Shown here in pieces: positions 1-7,687 of a stretch of 12,511 bases of DNA. Both the position numbers and the translations under genes were made by a program. The DNA comes from Cellulomonas sp. (GTDB lineage: Bacteria; Actinomycetota; Actinomycetes; Actinomycetales; Cellulomonadaceae). Below the pieces are notes generated by a model. It worked only from the letters and a program-made list of their open reading frames with translations, was not told the origin of the DNA and did not search any database. The stretch is from the NCBI GenBank assembly GCA_027451305.1, contig DAIDJQ010000227.1, positions 1-12,511 on the forward strand, in the 5' to 3' direction. Numbering within the stretch: position 1 is the first letter of the stretch; each line of letters starts with the position of its first letter.

Positions 1-108
1 CGGCTGCTGGCGTGGCTGACCAGCGAGGAGAACACGCACCTGTGCGGCCAGGTGGTCTTCGTCGACGGCGGGAGCGACGTCGTGATCCGCGGCGACTCGA
101 CCTGGTGA
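1..108 (+). CDS. SDR family oxidoreductase, C-terminal fragment
   Basis: The last 35 codons of a gene whose start lies left of the window, ending at TGA 106-108. The fragment contains ENTHLCGQVVFVDGGSDVV followed by a short tail ending in W. The pattern (T/C)GQxxxVDGG is the C-terminal signature of short-chain dehydrogenase/reductase proteins, where it closes the Rossmann fold. The catalytic YxxxK and the NAD(P)-binding glycine motif are outside the window, so substrate and cofactor cannot be stated. A strong hairpin follows 40 bp downstream. The family call is fairly secure and the specific function is unknown. Confidence 0.75.
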   Translation, partial: RLLAWLTSEENTHLCGQVVFVDGGSDVVIRGDSTW

Positions 109-142
109 CCGTGGCCTCTCGGTGAACCGCCGACGACATGCA

Positions 143-187
143 GAAGGGCCCCTGCCCGGCGTCTCCGCCGGGCAGGGGTCCTCTTCT
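143..187. terminator. Convergent hairpin terminator between SDR gene and tRNA-Lys
   Basis: A perfect 12-bp GC-rich stem, CCCCTGCCCGGC (149-160) with GCCGGGCAGGGG (167-178), has a 6-nt loop and imperfect pairing that extends it outward (AGAAG / CTTCT). On the plus strand it is followed by a pyrimidine-rich tail, TCCTCTTCT. It lies between a plus-strand gene end and the 3' end of a minus-strand tRNA, so it probably terminates both. Confidence 0.85.
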
Positions 188-188
188 G

Positions 189-261
<73 letters not shown>

Positions 262-271
262 GCGGTGCGAA

Positions 272-302
272 ACGTTAGCAGGGGTCGGCCGTGGATGCGA
301 AA
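272..302 (-). promoter_or_regulatory. Likely tRNA-Lys promoter
   Basis: On the minus strand a TAACGT hexamer (277-272) lies 10 bp before the tRNA 5' end. TTCGCA stands 18 bp further upstream as a possible -35. The position is right for a sigma-A type promoter. The -10 matches TANNNT and the -35 is only a partial match. Confidence 0.5.
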
Positions 303-309
303 CCGGAGG

Positions 310-552
310 TCAGCGGCTCGGAACGTCCGTCTCGGGCTCCCACCAGGGGTCGTCGGGCAGGCCCTCCGCCGCGAGGATCTCCTCGGAGGACACGACCGGC
401 GCCACGAGGTCGACGATCAGCGCGAGGGGCACGTGCTCGGCCAGCAGCTCCTGCGCGGCGCTCGGCTGGTCGGTGTCCTCGTCACCCTGGCGCTGCGCGG
501 GCAGCACCGAGCGGACCTGCTGCCGGGCCGCGGTGTCGTCGTCCTGGGCCAT
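310..552 (-). CDS. Unknown small acidic protein, 80 aa
   Basis: I do not recognise this family. It begins MAQDDDTAARQQ, has a polar N-terminal third and a hydrophobic helix-like stretch VPLALIVDLVAPVV at residues 41-54, and ends with the acidic, tryptophan-rich motif DDPWWEPETD (67-76). It is acidic overall. There are no cysteines, signal peptide or credible membrane span. The ATG at 552 is chosen because GGAG lies about 7 nt upstream; the frame stays open to 636, but that extension looks non-coding. It sits 120 bp downstream of the GroES-like gene on the same strand, separated by a strong hairpin. It could be a small actinobacterial conserved hypothetical. Real coding is likely but function is unknown. 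Confidence 0.6.
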   Translation of the reverse strand: MAQDDDTAARQQVRSVLPAQRQGDEDTDQPSAAQELLAEHVPLALIVDLVAPVVSSEEILAAEGLPDDPWWEPETDVPSR

Positions 553-592
553 GAAGCTCCGTCCGATCGTCGGTCCTCCATGGTGACCCACT

Positions 593-656
593 GCGGCCCC
601 GTACGCCCAGGGTTCCGAGGGTCGGGATCCGGACATGCCCGAAGGGCTGGGGCCGC
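593..656 (-). other. Nested inverted repeat between groES-like and the 80-aa gene
   Basis: GCGGCCCC (593-600) pairs with GGGGCCGC (649-656). After a small internal loop, GCCC (605-608) pairs with GGGC (644-647). Inside, TCGGG (622-626) can pair with CCCGA (638-642), or the apex can refold as GCCC-TTC-GGGC (647-637 on the minus strand). It lies after the stop of the GroES-like gene and before the 80-aa gene, so it may be a terminator without a U tract or a structured 5' UTR. Confidence 0.5.
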
Positions 657-672
657 ACCGGGTTCGAGGTGG

Positions 673-1014
673 TCAGAGGTACAGGCCGGTGCCCTGCCCC
701 TCCCCGCGCGGCTCGGCCACCGCGTGCACGTCCTTCTCACGGAGCAGCACGTAGGTGGCGCCGGCGAGCTCGACCTCGGCCCGGTCCTCGGGGTCGAAGA
801 GCACCCGGTCACCCACGGCCACCTGGCGGACGTGCTGGCCGGTGGCCACCACCCTCGCCCAGGCGAGGCGCTTGGCGACGGTGGCGGTCGCCGGGATCAC
901 GATGCCCGCGGCGGACCGCCGCTCCGAGCTGTCCTGGTCGAGGGCCACCAGCACGCGGTCGTTGAGCATCCGGATCGGCAGGTCGGGACGGCTGGGTTCG
1001 CTCGGGGCTGTCAC
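673..1014 (-). CDS. GroES-like (Cpn10) co-chaperone, orphan
   Basis: A 113-residue protein of the Cpn10 fold. GroES caps the GroEL folding chamber in the cytoplasm. The match runs from RMLNDRVLVAL (residues 15-25), equivalent to the conserved DRVLV strand, through the mobile loop with AAGIVIPATA (35-44), whose IVI tripeptide is the known GroEL contact, to VVATG, VGDRVLF and LLREKDVHAVAE near residues 55-101. The extra N-terminal 14 and C-terminal 12 residues are atypical. No groEL lies nearby. The GTG at 1014 is preferred because TAGCGT stands 8 nt upstream and no Shine-Dalgarno is visible, which suggests leaderless translation; an ATG at 1038 is the alternative. It is divergent from bcp. Its true partner chaperonin is unknown. 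Confidence 0.85.
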   Translation of the reverse strand: MTAPSEPSRPDLPIRMLNDRVLVALDQDSSERRSAAGIVIPATATVAKRLAWARVVATGQHVRQVAVGDRVLFDPEDRAEVELAGATYVLLREKDVHAVAEPRGEGQGTGLYL

Positions 1015-1022
1015 GACGAGCG

Positions 1023-1043
1023 ACGCTACCCGCGACATAGGCT
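1023..1043. promoter_or_regulatory. Divergent -10 elements of groES-like (-) and bcp (+)
   Basis: On the minus strand TAGCGT (1028-1023) precedes the GTG of the GroES-like gene by 8 nt. On the plus strand TAGGCT (1038-1043) precedes bcp, leaving a short leader with AGGAGG. Only 9 bp separate the two hexamers, so their polymerase footprints must overlap. No clear -35 is visible for either. Confidence 0.5.
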
Positions 1044-1072
1044 GGGCTGAAGCGACCACCCAGGAGGACCCC

Positions 1073-1540
1073 GTGCCACGTCTGTCCGCCGGCGACCCGG
1101 CCCCCGACTTCACGCTCCCGACCGCGGGCGGCGGCTCCGTCACGCTCTCCGCGCTGCGCGGCTCGCACGTGATCGTCTACTTCTACCCGGCTGCCATGAC
1201 GCCCGGCTGCACCACCCAGGCCTGCGACTTCCGGGACTCGCTCGCCTCGCTGCAGGGCGCGGGATACCTGGTCGTCGGCATCTCGCCGGACAGCCTGGAC
1301 AAGCTCACTCAGTTCGCCGAGGCGGAGCACCTCACCTACCCGCTCGCGTCCGACCAGGCGCACACCGTGCTCGAGGCGTGGGGTGCCTGGGGCGAGAAGA
1401 CCCTCTACGGCAAGACGGTGGTCGGGGTGATCCGGTCGACCGTGGTGGTGGACCCGGACGGCGTCGTCGAGCTGGCCCAGTACAACGTCAAGGCGACCGG
1501 CCACGTGGCCAAGCTCCGCAAGGACCTGCAGCTCGCCTGA
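1073..1540 (+). CDS. bcp: Bcp/PrxQ-type thioredoxin-dependent peroxiredoxin
   Basis: A 155-residue AhpC/TSA-family peroxidase that reduces H2O2 and organic hydroperoxides in the cytoplasm, typically with thioredoxin as reductant. The active site MTPGCTTQACDFRDS (residues 42-56) holds the peroxidatic Cys46 in the TPGCT context and the resolving Cys51 five residues later, the hallmark of atypical two-cysteine Bcp proteins. Arg121 in GVIRSTVVVDPDG is the conserved arginine that stabilises the thiolate. Length is usual for the family. The start is GTG 1073, with a clear AGGAGG 7 nt upstream. It shares a compact divergent promoter region with the GroES-like gene, and a thioredoxin gene lies about 260 bp beyond its end, which fits a peroxide-reduction role. 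Confidence 0.95.
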   Translation: MPRLSAGDPAPDFTLPTAGGGSVTLSALRGSHVIVYFYPAAMTPGCTTQACDFRDSLASLQGAGYLVVGISPDSLDKLTQFAEAEHLTYPLASDQAHTVLEAWGAWGEKTLYGKTVVGVIRSTVVVDPDGVVELAQYNVKATGHVAKLRKDLQLA

Positions 1541-1613
1541 CCAAGGACGCGAGCGCCCGCGGCGCACCTCGAGGGGCCGGGACGACGACGCGCTGTGCGA
1601 GGATCGGCGGCGC

Positions 1614-1696
1614 GCGGGAGTGGTGAAACGGCAGCCACGCCAGGTTTAGGTCCTGGTGCCCTCACGGGCGTGCGGGTTCGAGTCCCGCCTCCCGCA
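1614..1696 (+). tRNA. tRNA-Leu (anticodon TAG)
   Basis: An 83-nt tRNA with a long variable arm, as in class II leucine tRNAs. The acceptor stem GCGGGAG (1614-1620) pairs with CTCCCGC (1689-1695), with discriminator A at 1696. Anticodon stem CCAGG/CCTGG encloses TTTAGGT with anticodon TAG (1647-1649). The T arm is GCGGG-TTCGAGT-CCCGC. CCA is not encoded. TAG reads CTA/CUN leucine codons. Confidence 0.97.
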
Positions 1697-1702
1697 CGCA
1701 CG

Positions 1703-1748
1703 CGTGCGAACGGCCCGCCCACCGTGAGGTGGACGGGCCGTTCGTGCG
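1703..1748. terminator. Bidirectional hairpin terminator between tRNA-Leu and trxA
   Basis: GAACGGCCCGCCCACC (1708-1723) pairs with GGTGGACGGGCCGTTC (1728-1743) with one C-A mismatch and a GTGA tetraloop. The stem extends outward through G-U pairs to 1703/1748. It sits 7 nt past the tRNA and before the 3' end of the convergent thioredoxin gene. Confidence 0.85.
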
Positions 1749-1784
1749 GAGGCGGGCCGTGACCGGCCCGGGCGCTGCGCACCT

Positions 1785-1817
1785 GTCAGGCGTTCGCAGC
1801 GGTCAGGCGTTCGCAGC
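1785..1817. repeat. 16-bp tandem direct repeat spanning the trxA stop codon
   Basis: GTCAGGCGTTCGCAGC occurs at 1785-1800 and again at 1802-1817, a period of 17. The second copy contains the last codons and stop of trxA on the minus strand. The first copy is a duplicate just past the stop. Confidence 0.9.
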
Positions 1818-2174
1818 CTGGCGCTGCGCGATCTGGGCGCGCACCTCGTCCATGTCCAGGTCCTTCACCGCGGCGATGACCTGCTCCAGGGCGGGAGCCG
1901 GAAGCGCACCGGCCTGGTTGAACACCAGGATGCCGTCGCGGAAGGCCATGAGCGTCGGGATCGAGGTGATCTGCAGCTCGGCGGCCAGCTCCTGCTCGGC
2001 CTCGGTGTCGACCTTGCCGAACACGACGTCCGCATGCTCCTGCGAGGCCGCGTCGAAGATCGGGGCGAACATGCGGCACGGGCCGCACCAGGCTGCCCAG
2101 AAGTCGACGAGCACGATGCCGTTGTCGCGGACGGTGTCGCCGATGGTGGCACCCGTGAGGGTGGTGGTGGCCAT
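1803..2174 (-). CDS. trxA: Thioredoxin
   Basis: A 123-residue cytoplasmic thiol-disulfide oxidoreductase that donates electrons to peroxiredoxins, ribonucleotide reductase and other disulfides. The active site FWAAWCGPCRMFAPIF (residues 25-40) holds the redox pair Cys30 and Cys33. Ser71-Ile72-Pro73-Thr74 provides the cis-proline loop that shapes the substrate groove. The C-terminus is about 15 residues longer than classical 105-108 residue thioredoxins and ends in a helical, Gln/Ala-rich tail. The ATG at 2174 is supported by GAGAGGA about 9 nt upstream; longer in-frame starts lie in sequence that looks intergenic. It is convergent with tRNA-Leu and divergent from the DUF4916 gene. Proximity to bcp suggests functional partnership, which is an inference. 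Confidence 0.95.
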   Translation of the reverse strand: MATTTLTGATIGDTVRDNGIVLVDFWAAWCGPCRMFAPIFDAASQEHADVVFGKVDTEAEQELAAELQITSIPTLMAFRDGILVFNQAGALPAPALEQVIAAVKDLDMDEVRAQIAQRQAANA

Positions 2175-2279
2175 GAGTGTTGATCCTCTCGTCGTCGGTC
2201 CCGCCCCTACAGCGTGCGGACACCCTCTCGTATTCCGCATCCCGGAGCGTCCCACGCACCGGCACCGCGCCCACTCGGG

Positions 2280-2294
2280 TAGAACAGGGCGGTG
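2280..2294 (+). promoter_or_regulatory. -10 element and leaderless start of the DUF4916 gene
   Basis: TAGAAC (2280-2285) is followed by AGGGCG and the GTG start at 2292. The six-nucleotide gap would put the transcription start on or next to the start codon. No -35 is obvious. Confidence 0.45.
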
Positions 2295-2846
2295 ACCGAC
2301 ACCGCCGAGTTCCCACCCGAGTCCGAGCGGCCCGCCGGCTGGCTGCGCGCCGACCAGATCGCCGCCGCTCGCCAGTGGCTGCCGATCCTCTACGTGGACG
2401 CCGTGCCGGTCCGGGTGGACGACTCCGGAGACGTCGTGGCCGTCGGGCTGCTGCTTCGGGTCACGCCCGAGGGTGTGATGTCCCGCGCTCTGGTCTCGGG
2501 TCGCGTGATGTTCCACGAGCGCATACGCGATGCGCTGGTGCGCCACATCGAGAAGGACCTCGGCTCGATGGCGCTGCCGCAGATCCCCTCCAGCCCGCAG
2601 CCCTTCACCGTGGCGGAGTACCTGCCCACGCCGGGCGTCACGCCGTACCACGACCCCCGCCAGCACGCGGTCTCGCTCGCGTACGTGGTGCCGGTCGCGG
2701 GCGACTGCCGCCCCCAGCAGGACGCGCTGGACCTCGCCTGGGTCACGCCGGAGCAGGCGTGCGAGCAGGACGTGCAGCTGGAGATGAACGGCGGTCAGGG
2801 GCTGCTGCTGCGCCAGGCGATGGCGCACGTGGGACGCATGCCCTGA
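2292..2846 (+). CDS. DUF4916 / Nudix-fold protein with degenerate Nudix box
   Basis: A 184-residue protein resembling the actinobacterial DUF4916 group of Nudix-fold proteins (N-terminal WLPILYVDAVPVRVD at residues 29-43, then VVAVGLLLR). Nudix enzymes cleave nucleoside diphosphates linked to another group using the box Gx5Ex7REUxEExGU. Here the spacing is kept from Gly70 through Glu76, Arg84 and Gly91, but the REUxEE core reads RHIEKD (84-89), so the metal-binding glutamates are lost or replaced. Either catalysis uses other residues or the protein is a binding or regulatory variant. The GTG at 2292 is chosen for the -10 hexamer six bases upstream. It is divergent from trxA and convergent with the abc-F gene. 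Family call is good and substrate unknown. Confidence 0.8.
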   Translation: MTDTAEFPPESERPAGWLRADQIAAARQWLPILYVDAVPVRVDDSGDVVAVGLLLRVTPEGVMSRALVSGRVMFHERIRDALVRHIEKDLGSMALPQIPSSPQPFTVAEYLPTPGVTPYHDPRQHAVSLAYVVPVAGDCRPQQDALDLAWVTPEQACEQDVQLEMNGGQGLLLRQAMAHVGRMP

Positions 2847-2857
2847 GCCACGCCGGG

Positions 2858-2874
2858 GTGCTCGGCGCGAGCAC
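2858..2874. terminator. Perfect hairpin between convergent DUF4916 and abc-F genes
   Basis: GTGCTCG (2858-2864) and CGAGCAC (2868-2874) form a perfect 7-bp stem with a 3-nt GCG loop, starting 11 bp after the DUF4916 stop. It has no U tract. It lies in a 72-bp convergent spacer, where a two-way terminator is expected. The motif CACGTCCGA occurs at 2874-2882 and 2902-2910. Confidence 0.55.
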
Positions 2875-2918
2875 ACGTCCGACGAACGCAGGGCGCGACC
2901 TCACGTCCGAGGGGCGCC

Positions 2919-4601
<1,683 letters not shown>

Positions 4602-4602
4602 G

Positions 4603-5223
4603 TCAACCGCCCAGCGCGTGCACCACCAACGGCGCCAGCGCACGGAAGGCCTTGCCGCGGTGGCTGATCGCGTTCTTCTGGTCGGGCGTGAGCTCGGCAC
4701 AGGTGCGACTGTCGCCGAGCGGCACGAGCGCCGGGTCGTAGCCGAAGCCGTGGCCACCGCGCGGCTCGGTGGCGAGCGTGCCCTCGAGCGTCCCGGTGCA
4801 CACCTGCTCGAGACCCCCCGGGGTCACCAGCGCCGCGGCGCAGACGAACCGCGCGGTGCGGTGCTCAGGCGCGATGTCGGCGAGCTGCGCGAGCAGCAGC
4901 TCGAGGTTCGCCGCGTCGTCGCCGTGCCGGCCGCACCAGCGGGCGGAGAAGATCCCGGGCGCCCCGCCGAGCACGTCCACCGCGAGCCCCGAGTCGTCCG
5001 CCACGGCCGGCAGCCCGGTCGCGGCGACGATGGCTCGGGCCTTGATCAGGGCGTTCGCGGCGAACGTCAGGCCGTCCTCGACCGGCTCGGGCGCGCCGAC
5101 GTCGCCGGCGCCGACGATGCTCGTCGGGTCCAGGCCCGGCAGTGCCGCGGTGAGGATCTCCCGCAGCTCGCGCACCTTGTGCGCGTTGTGCGTGGCCAGG
5201 ACGAGGCGGACGGGCGCCGTCAC
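4603..5223 (-). CDS. rdgB: RdgB/HAM1 non-canonical purine NTP pyrophosphatase
   Basis: A 206-residue enzyme that hydrolyses ITP, dITP and XTP to monophosphates plus PPi, keeping deaminated purines out of DNA and RNA. The N-terminal [14 protein letters not shown] carries the THNxxK substrate motif (11-16). DDSGLAVD (76-83), APGIFSARW (88-96), GHGFGYDP (157-164) and SHRGKA (187-192) are the other family signatures, all intact. The start GTG 5223 overlaps the rph stop as GTGA, so the two are translationally coupled. The abc-F gene follows after one base. Order rph-rdgB is conserved in actinobacteria and many other bacteria. Confidence 0.97.
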   Translation of the reverse strand: MTAPVRLVLATHNAHKVRELREILTAALPGLDPTSIVGAGDVGAPEPVEDGLTFAANALIKARAIVAATGLPAVADDSGLAVDVLGGAPGIFSARWCGRHGDDAANLELLLAQLADIAPEHRTARFVCAAALVTPGGLEQVCTGTLEGTLATEPRGGHGFGYDPALVPLGDSRTCAELTPDQKNAISHRGKAFRALAPLVVHALGG

Positions 5224-6023
5224 GACGCGGCCCGCGGTGCGGAGATCACCCGGGTCCCGGGGGCGGCCGCCAGTGCCTCGGCCTGCAGCGTGGTGAGCCT
5301 GCTGGTGCCGACCAGCGCGAGGTCCAGCAGCGCGTCCAGCTCGGCGCGGTCGAAGGTGGCGTGCTCGGCGGTGCCCTGCACCTCGACGAACCGGCCGGCG
5401 CCCGTCACCACCACGTTCATGTCGGTCTCGGCACGCACGTCCTCGACGTACGGCAGGTCGAGCATCGGGACGCCGCCGACGATGCCGACGCTGACCGCGC
5501 TGACCGAGTCCGTCAGCACCGTGCGACTCGCCGCCACCAGGCCCTGCTCCCGCGCCCAGGCGACGGCGTCCGCCAGTGCGACGTACGCACCGGTGATCGC
5601 CGCGGTGCGGGTGCCGCCGTCCGCCTGCAGCACGTCGCAGTCCAGCACCAGGGTGTTCTCCCCCAGCGCGGCGACGTCGATGATCGCGCGCAACGACCGT
5701 CCCACGAGGCGCGAGATCTCGTGGGTGCGGCCCCCGACGCGGCCCTTGACCGACTCGCGCTCGGACCGCGTGCTCGTGGCGCGCGGCAGCATCGCGTACT
5801 CGGCGGTGACCCAGCCGTGGCCGGAGCCCTTGCGCCAGCGCGGCACACCCTCGGTGAACGAGGCGACGCACAGCACCGTGGTCTGACCGAACTCGACGAG
5901 GACGCTGCCCTCGCCCGCCTCCAGGTAGCGCCGCGTGATCGCCACGGGCCGGAGCTGGTCGGGACGACGGCCGTCGGCGCGCGCGGGCACGCCGGTGGCG
6001 AAGGACGAGGAGGGGACGGTCAT
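5220..6023 (-). CDS. rph: Ribonuclease PH
   Basis: A 267-residue phosphorolytic 3'-5' exoribonuclease that trims tRNA 3' ends and acts as a hexameric ring. [12 protein letters not shown] (16-27) is the typical entry motif. [18 protein letters not shown] (86-103) and the phosphate-binding GGTRT of [15 protein letters not shown] (132-146) match the family, as does [18 protein letters not shown] (189-206) with Asp195 and Asp201 at metal-site positions. It is slightly long because of about 15 N-terminal residues. The ATG at 6023 has TAGGCT seven nt upstream and no Shine-Dalgarno, so an internal leaderless promoter is possible within the larger cluster. It is followed by rdgB with a GTGA overlap. 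Confidence 0.97.
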   Translation of the reverse strand: MTVPSSSFATGVPARADGRRPDQLRPVAITRRYLEAGEGSVLVEFGQTTVLCVASFTEGVPRWRKGSGHGWVTAEYAMLPRATSTRSERESVKGRVGGRTHEISRLVGRSLRAIIDVAALGENTLVLDCDVLQADGGTRTAAITGAYVALADAVAWAREQGLVAASRTVLTDSVSAVSVGIVGGVPMLDLPYVEDVRAETDMNVVVTGAGRFVEVQGTAEHATFDRAELDALLDLALVGTSRLTTLQAEALAAAPGTRVISAPRAAS

Positions 6024-6036
6024 GGGCGCGAGCCTA
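6021..6036 (-). promoter_or_regulatory. Candidate leaderless promoter of rph
   Basis: On the minus strand TAGGCT (6036-6031), then seven bases, then ATG (6023-6021). The sequence lies in the 48-bp gap after the MBL gene. No Shine-Dalgarno is visible before the ATG. The spacing fits a transcription start at the ATG. Confidence 0.5.
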
Positions 6037-6071
6037 TCCGGGGAGCCCGACGGGCCGCCGGGGCGCCCGCC

Positions 6072-6863
6072 TCAGACGACGTGCACGGCCCCCGGCACGG
6101 CGAGCGCCACGGGGCCGTCGAACACCCCCCGAGCCTCCGCCAGCGAGAGCTGCGGGTCGTTCCACGCCGGCACGTGGGTGAGCACCAACCGGCCGGAACG
6201 GCCGCGCGCAGCCGCCTCGCCGGCCCTGCGACCCGTCAGGTGCACACCGCGGTAGGCGTCGTCGCGACCCTCGAGGTAGCTCGCCTCGGCCAGCAGCAGG
6301 TCGGCCCCGGCGGCCAGGGCCTCCAGGCCGGGGCCGGAGTCGGTGTCCCCGGTGTACGCGAGGGTGGCCGTGCGCGCGGGGTCGTCCTCCGCCGGACCGG
6401 TGACCCGCACGCCGAACGTCGGCAGCGAGTGGTTCATCGGCACCGGGGTGAGCGTCAACGGTCCGACCGTCACCGGGACGGCGGGGTCCCACCGGTGGAC
6501 GTCGAACTGCGAGCCGCAGTCCGCCGCCGGGTCCTTGCCGGCCAGCTGCGCCAGGCGCTCGGCGGTGCCCTCCGGCCCGTGCAGCGGGACGGGGTCCGGA
6601 GGCGCGCCGCCCGGCCGGTAGCGGCGCAGCACGTTGAGCACCACGAGGTCCGCGACGTGGTCGGCGTGCAGGTGGGTGATGCCGATCGCGTCGAGCGTCG
6701 TCGGGTCCGTGTACCGCTGCAGCGGGCCGAGTGCGCCGTTGCCGAGGTCGAGCAGGACTGTCCACGTGCGGCCGGCGGCGTCGTCGGCCTGCACGAGGTA
6801 GGCGGCGCACGCCGCGTCCGGAGCCGGGTAGGAGCCCGCGCACCCGACGACGACGAGTCTCAC
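6072..6863 (-). CDS. MBL-fold metallo-hydrolase (Rv1339-like)
   Basis: A 263-residue metallo-beta-lactamase-fold hydrolase. The di-metal site is complete: HLHADH with His64, His66, Asp68 and His69, then His145 in PMNHS, Asp173 in YTGDT and His230 in VLTHVPAWN. The fold class includes RNase Z-like and phosphodiesterase members. By gene order (murI upstream, rph downstream) it matches M. tuberculosis Rv1339, reported as an atypical cAMP phosphodiesterase, so cyclic-nucleotide hydrolysis is a reasonable hypothesis here. No signal peptide is evident, so it is probably cytoplasmic. The GTG 6863 overlaps the murI stop as GTGA. An RNase Z-like role cannot be excluded, but the protein is shorter than typical RNase Z. 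Confidence 0.9.
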   Translation of the reverse strand: MRLVVVGCAGSYPAPDAACAAYLVQADDAAGRTWTVLLDLGNGALGPLQRYTDPTTLDAIGITHLHADHVADLVVLNVLRRYRPGGAPPDPVPLHGPEGTAERLAQLAGKDPAADCGSQFDVHRWDPAVPVTVGPLTLTPVPMNHSLPTFGVRVTGPAEDDPARTATLAYTGDTDSGPGLEALAAGADLLLAEASYLEGRDDAYRGVHLTGRRAGEAAARGRSGRLVLTHVPAWNDPQLSLAEARGVFDGPVALAVPGAVHVV

Positions 6864-7675
6864 CGCAGCGCCCCGCGCGTCTCCACGAGGTCCACCTCGG
6901 GGCCCAGGAACCGCCGCGCGAGCCGGGCGAACGACTCGGGGTCGCCGGTGGCGACGAACCGGTGGGTCGGCGGCGGCGCGTCCGGCGAGCGCTCCAGGTC
7001 GTGCGCGACCAGCGTGCGGTACACGTCCTTGGCGGTCTCCTCGGCGCTCGAGACGAGCGTCACGCCCTCACCCATCACGTAGCTGATCGCCCCGGTCAGC
7101 AGCGGATAGTGCGTGCAGCCGAGCACCAGGGTGTCCACGCCGGCGTCGCGGATGGGGTCCAGGTACTCGTGGGCGACGGCGAGCACCTGCGGGCCGGAGG
7201 TGACGCCGGCCTCGACGAGCTCGACGAACCGGGGGCACGCACCGGTGGTCAGGTGCACGCCGGGGGCCACCGCCAGCGCGTCGTCGTACGCCCGGCTGTC
7301 GATGGTCGCCCGGGTGCCGATCACGCCGATGTGCCCGTTGCGGGTGGCGGCCACCGCTCGGCGGGCAGCAGGCAGGATCACCTCGACGACGGGGATCCCG
7401 TGCCGGAGCGTGTACCGCTCCCTGGCGTCCCGCAGCATCGCCGCCGAGGCCGTGTTGCACGCGATGACCAGCATCTTCACGCCGGCGTCGACCAGGTCGT
7501 CGAGCACCTCGAGCGCGAACGCGCGCACGGCAGCCAGGGGCTTCGGGCCGTACGGGGTGTTCAGCGTGTCGCCGATGTAGAGCGTCGACTCGTTGGGCAG
7601 CTGGTCGAGGATCGCGCGGGCCACGGTGAGCCCCCCGACGCCGGAGTCGAAGATCCCGATCGGCGCGTCGTCCAC
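6860..7675 (-). CDS. murI: Glutamate racemase
   Basis: A 271-residue cofactor-independent racemase that supplies D-glutamate for peptidoglycan. [13 protein letters not shown] (6-18) contains the Asp10-Ser11 pair. The two catalytic cysteines are Cys73 in ACNTASA (72-78) and Cys187 in GCTHYPLL (186-193), each in its expected context. PYGPK (41-45) is also conserved. Start GTG 7675 lies nine bases after the DUF2017 stop, with TAGGCT six bases before it and no convincing Shine-Dalgarno. The gene is coupled to the downstream MBL gene by a GTGA overlap. This is the standard full-length form and likely essential. Confidence 0.97.
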   Translation of the reverse strand: MDDAPIGIFDSGVGGLTVARAILDQLPNESTLYIGDTLNTPYGPKPLAAVRAFALEVLDDLVDAGVKMLVIACNTASAAMLRDARERYTLRHGIPVVEVILPAARRAVAATRNGHIGVIGTRATIDSRAYDDALAVAPGVHLTTGACPRFVELVEAGVTSGPQVLAVAHEYLDPIRDAGVDTLVLGCTHYPLLTGAISYVMGEGVTLVSSAEETAKDVYRTLVAHDLERSPDAPPPTHRFVATGDPESFARLARRFLGPEVDLVETRGALR

Positions 7676-7687
7676 CCCGCGAGCCTA
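7673..7687 (-). promoter_or_regulatory. TAGGCT -10-like element overlapping the DUF2017 stop, before murI
   Basis: On the minus strand TAGGCT (7687-7682) includes the TAG stop of the DUF2017 gene. Six bases later comes the murI GTG (7675). The same hexamer and similar spacing occur before rph, so murI may have its own leaderless promoter inside the operon. Confidence 0.4.

Noticed and set aside
657..672. T-arm-like GGGTTCGAGG suggesting another tRNA
   Set aside because: No acceptor, D-arm or anticodon stem can be built around it on either strand. The same applies to GGGTTCGAAG near 12215.
2175..2876. A longer minus-strand frame extending thioredoxin to 357 codons
   Set aside because: It runs antisense through the DUF4916 gene. 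The ATG at 2174 has a ribosome binding site and gives a normal thioredoxin.
5361..7082. A long plus-strand open frame opposite rph and the MBL gene
   Set aside because: It covers well-identified minus-strand genes and has no recognisable motifs.
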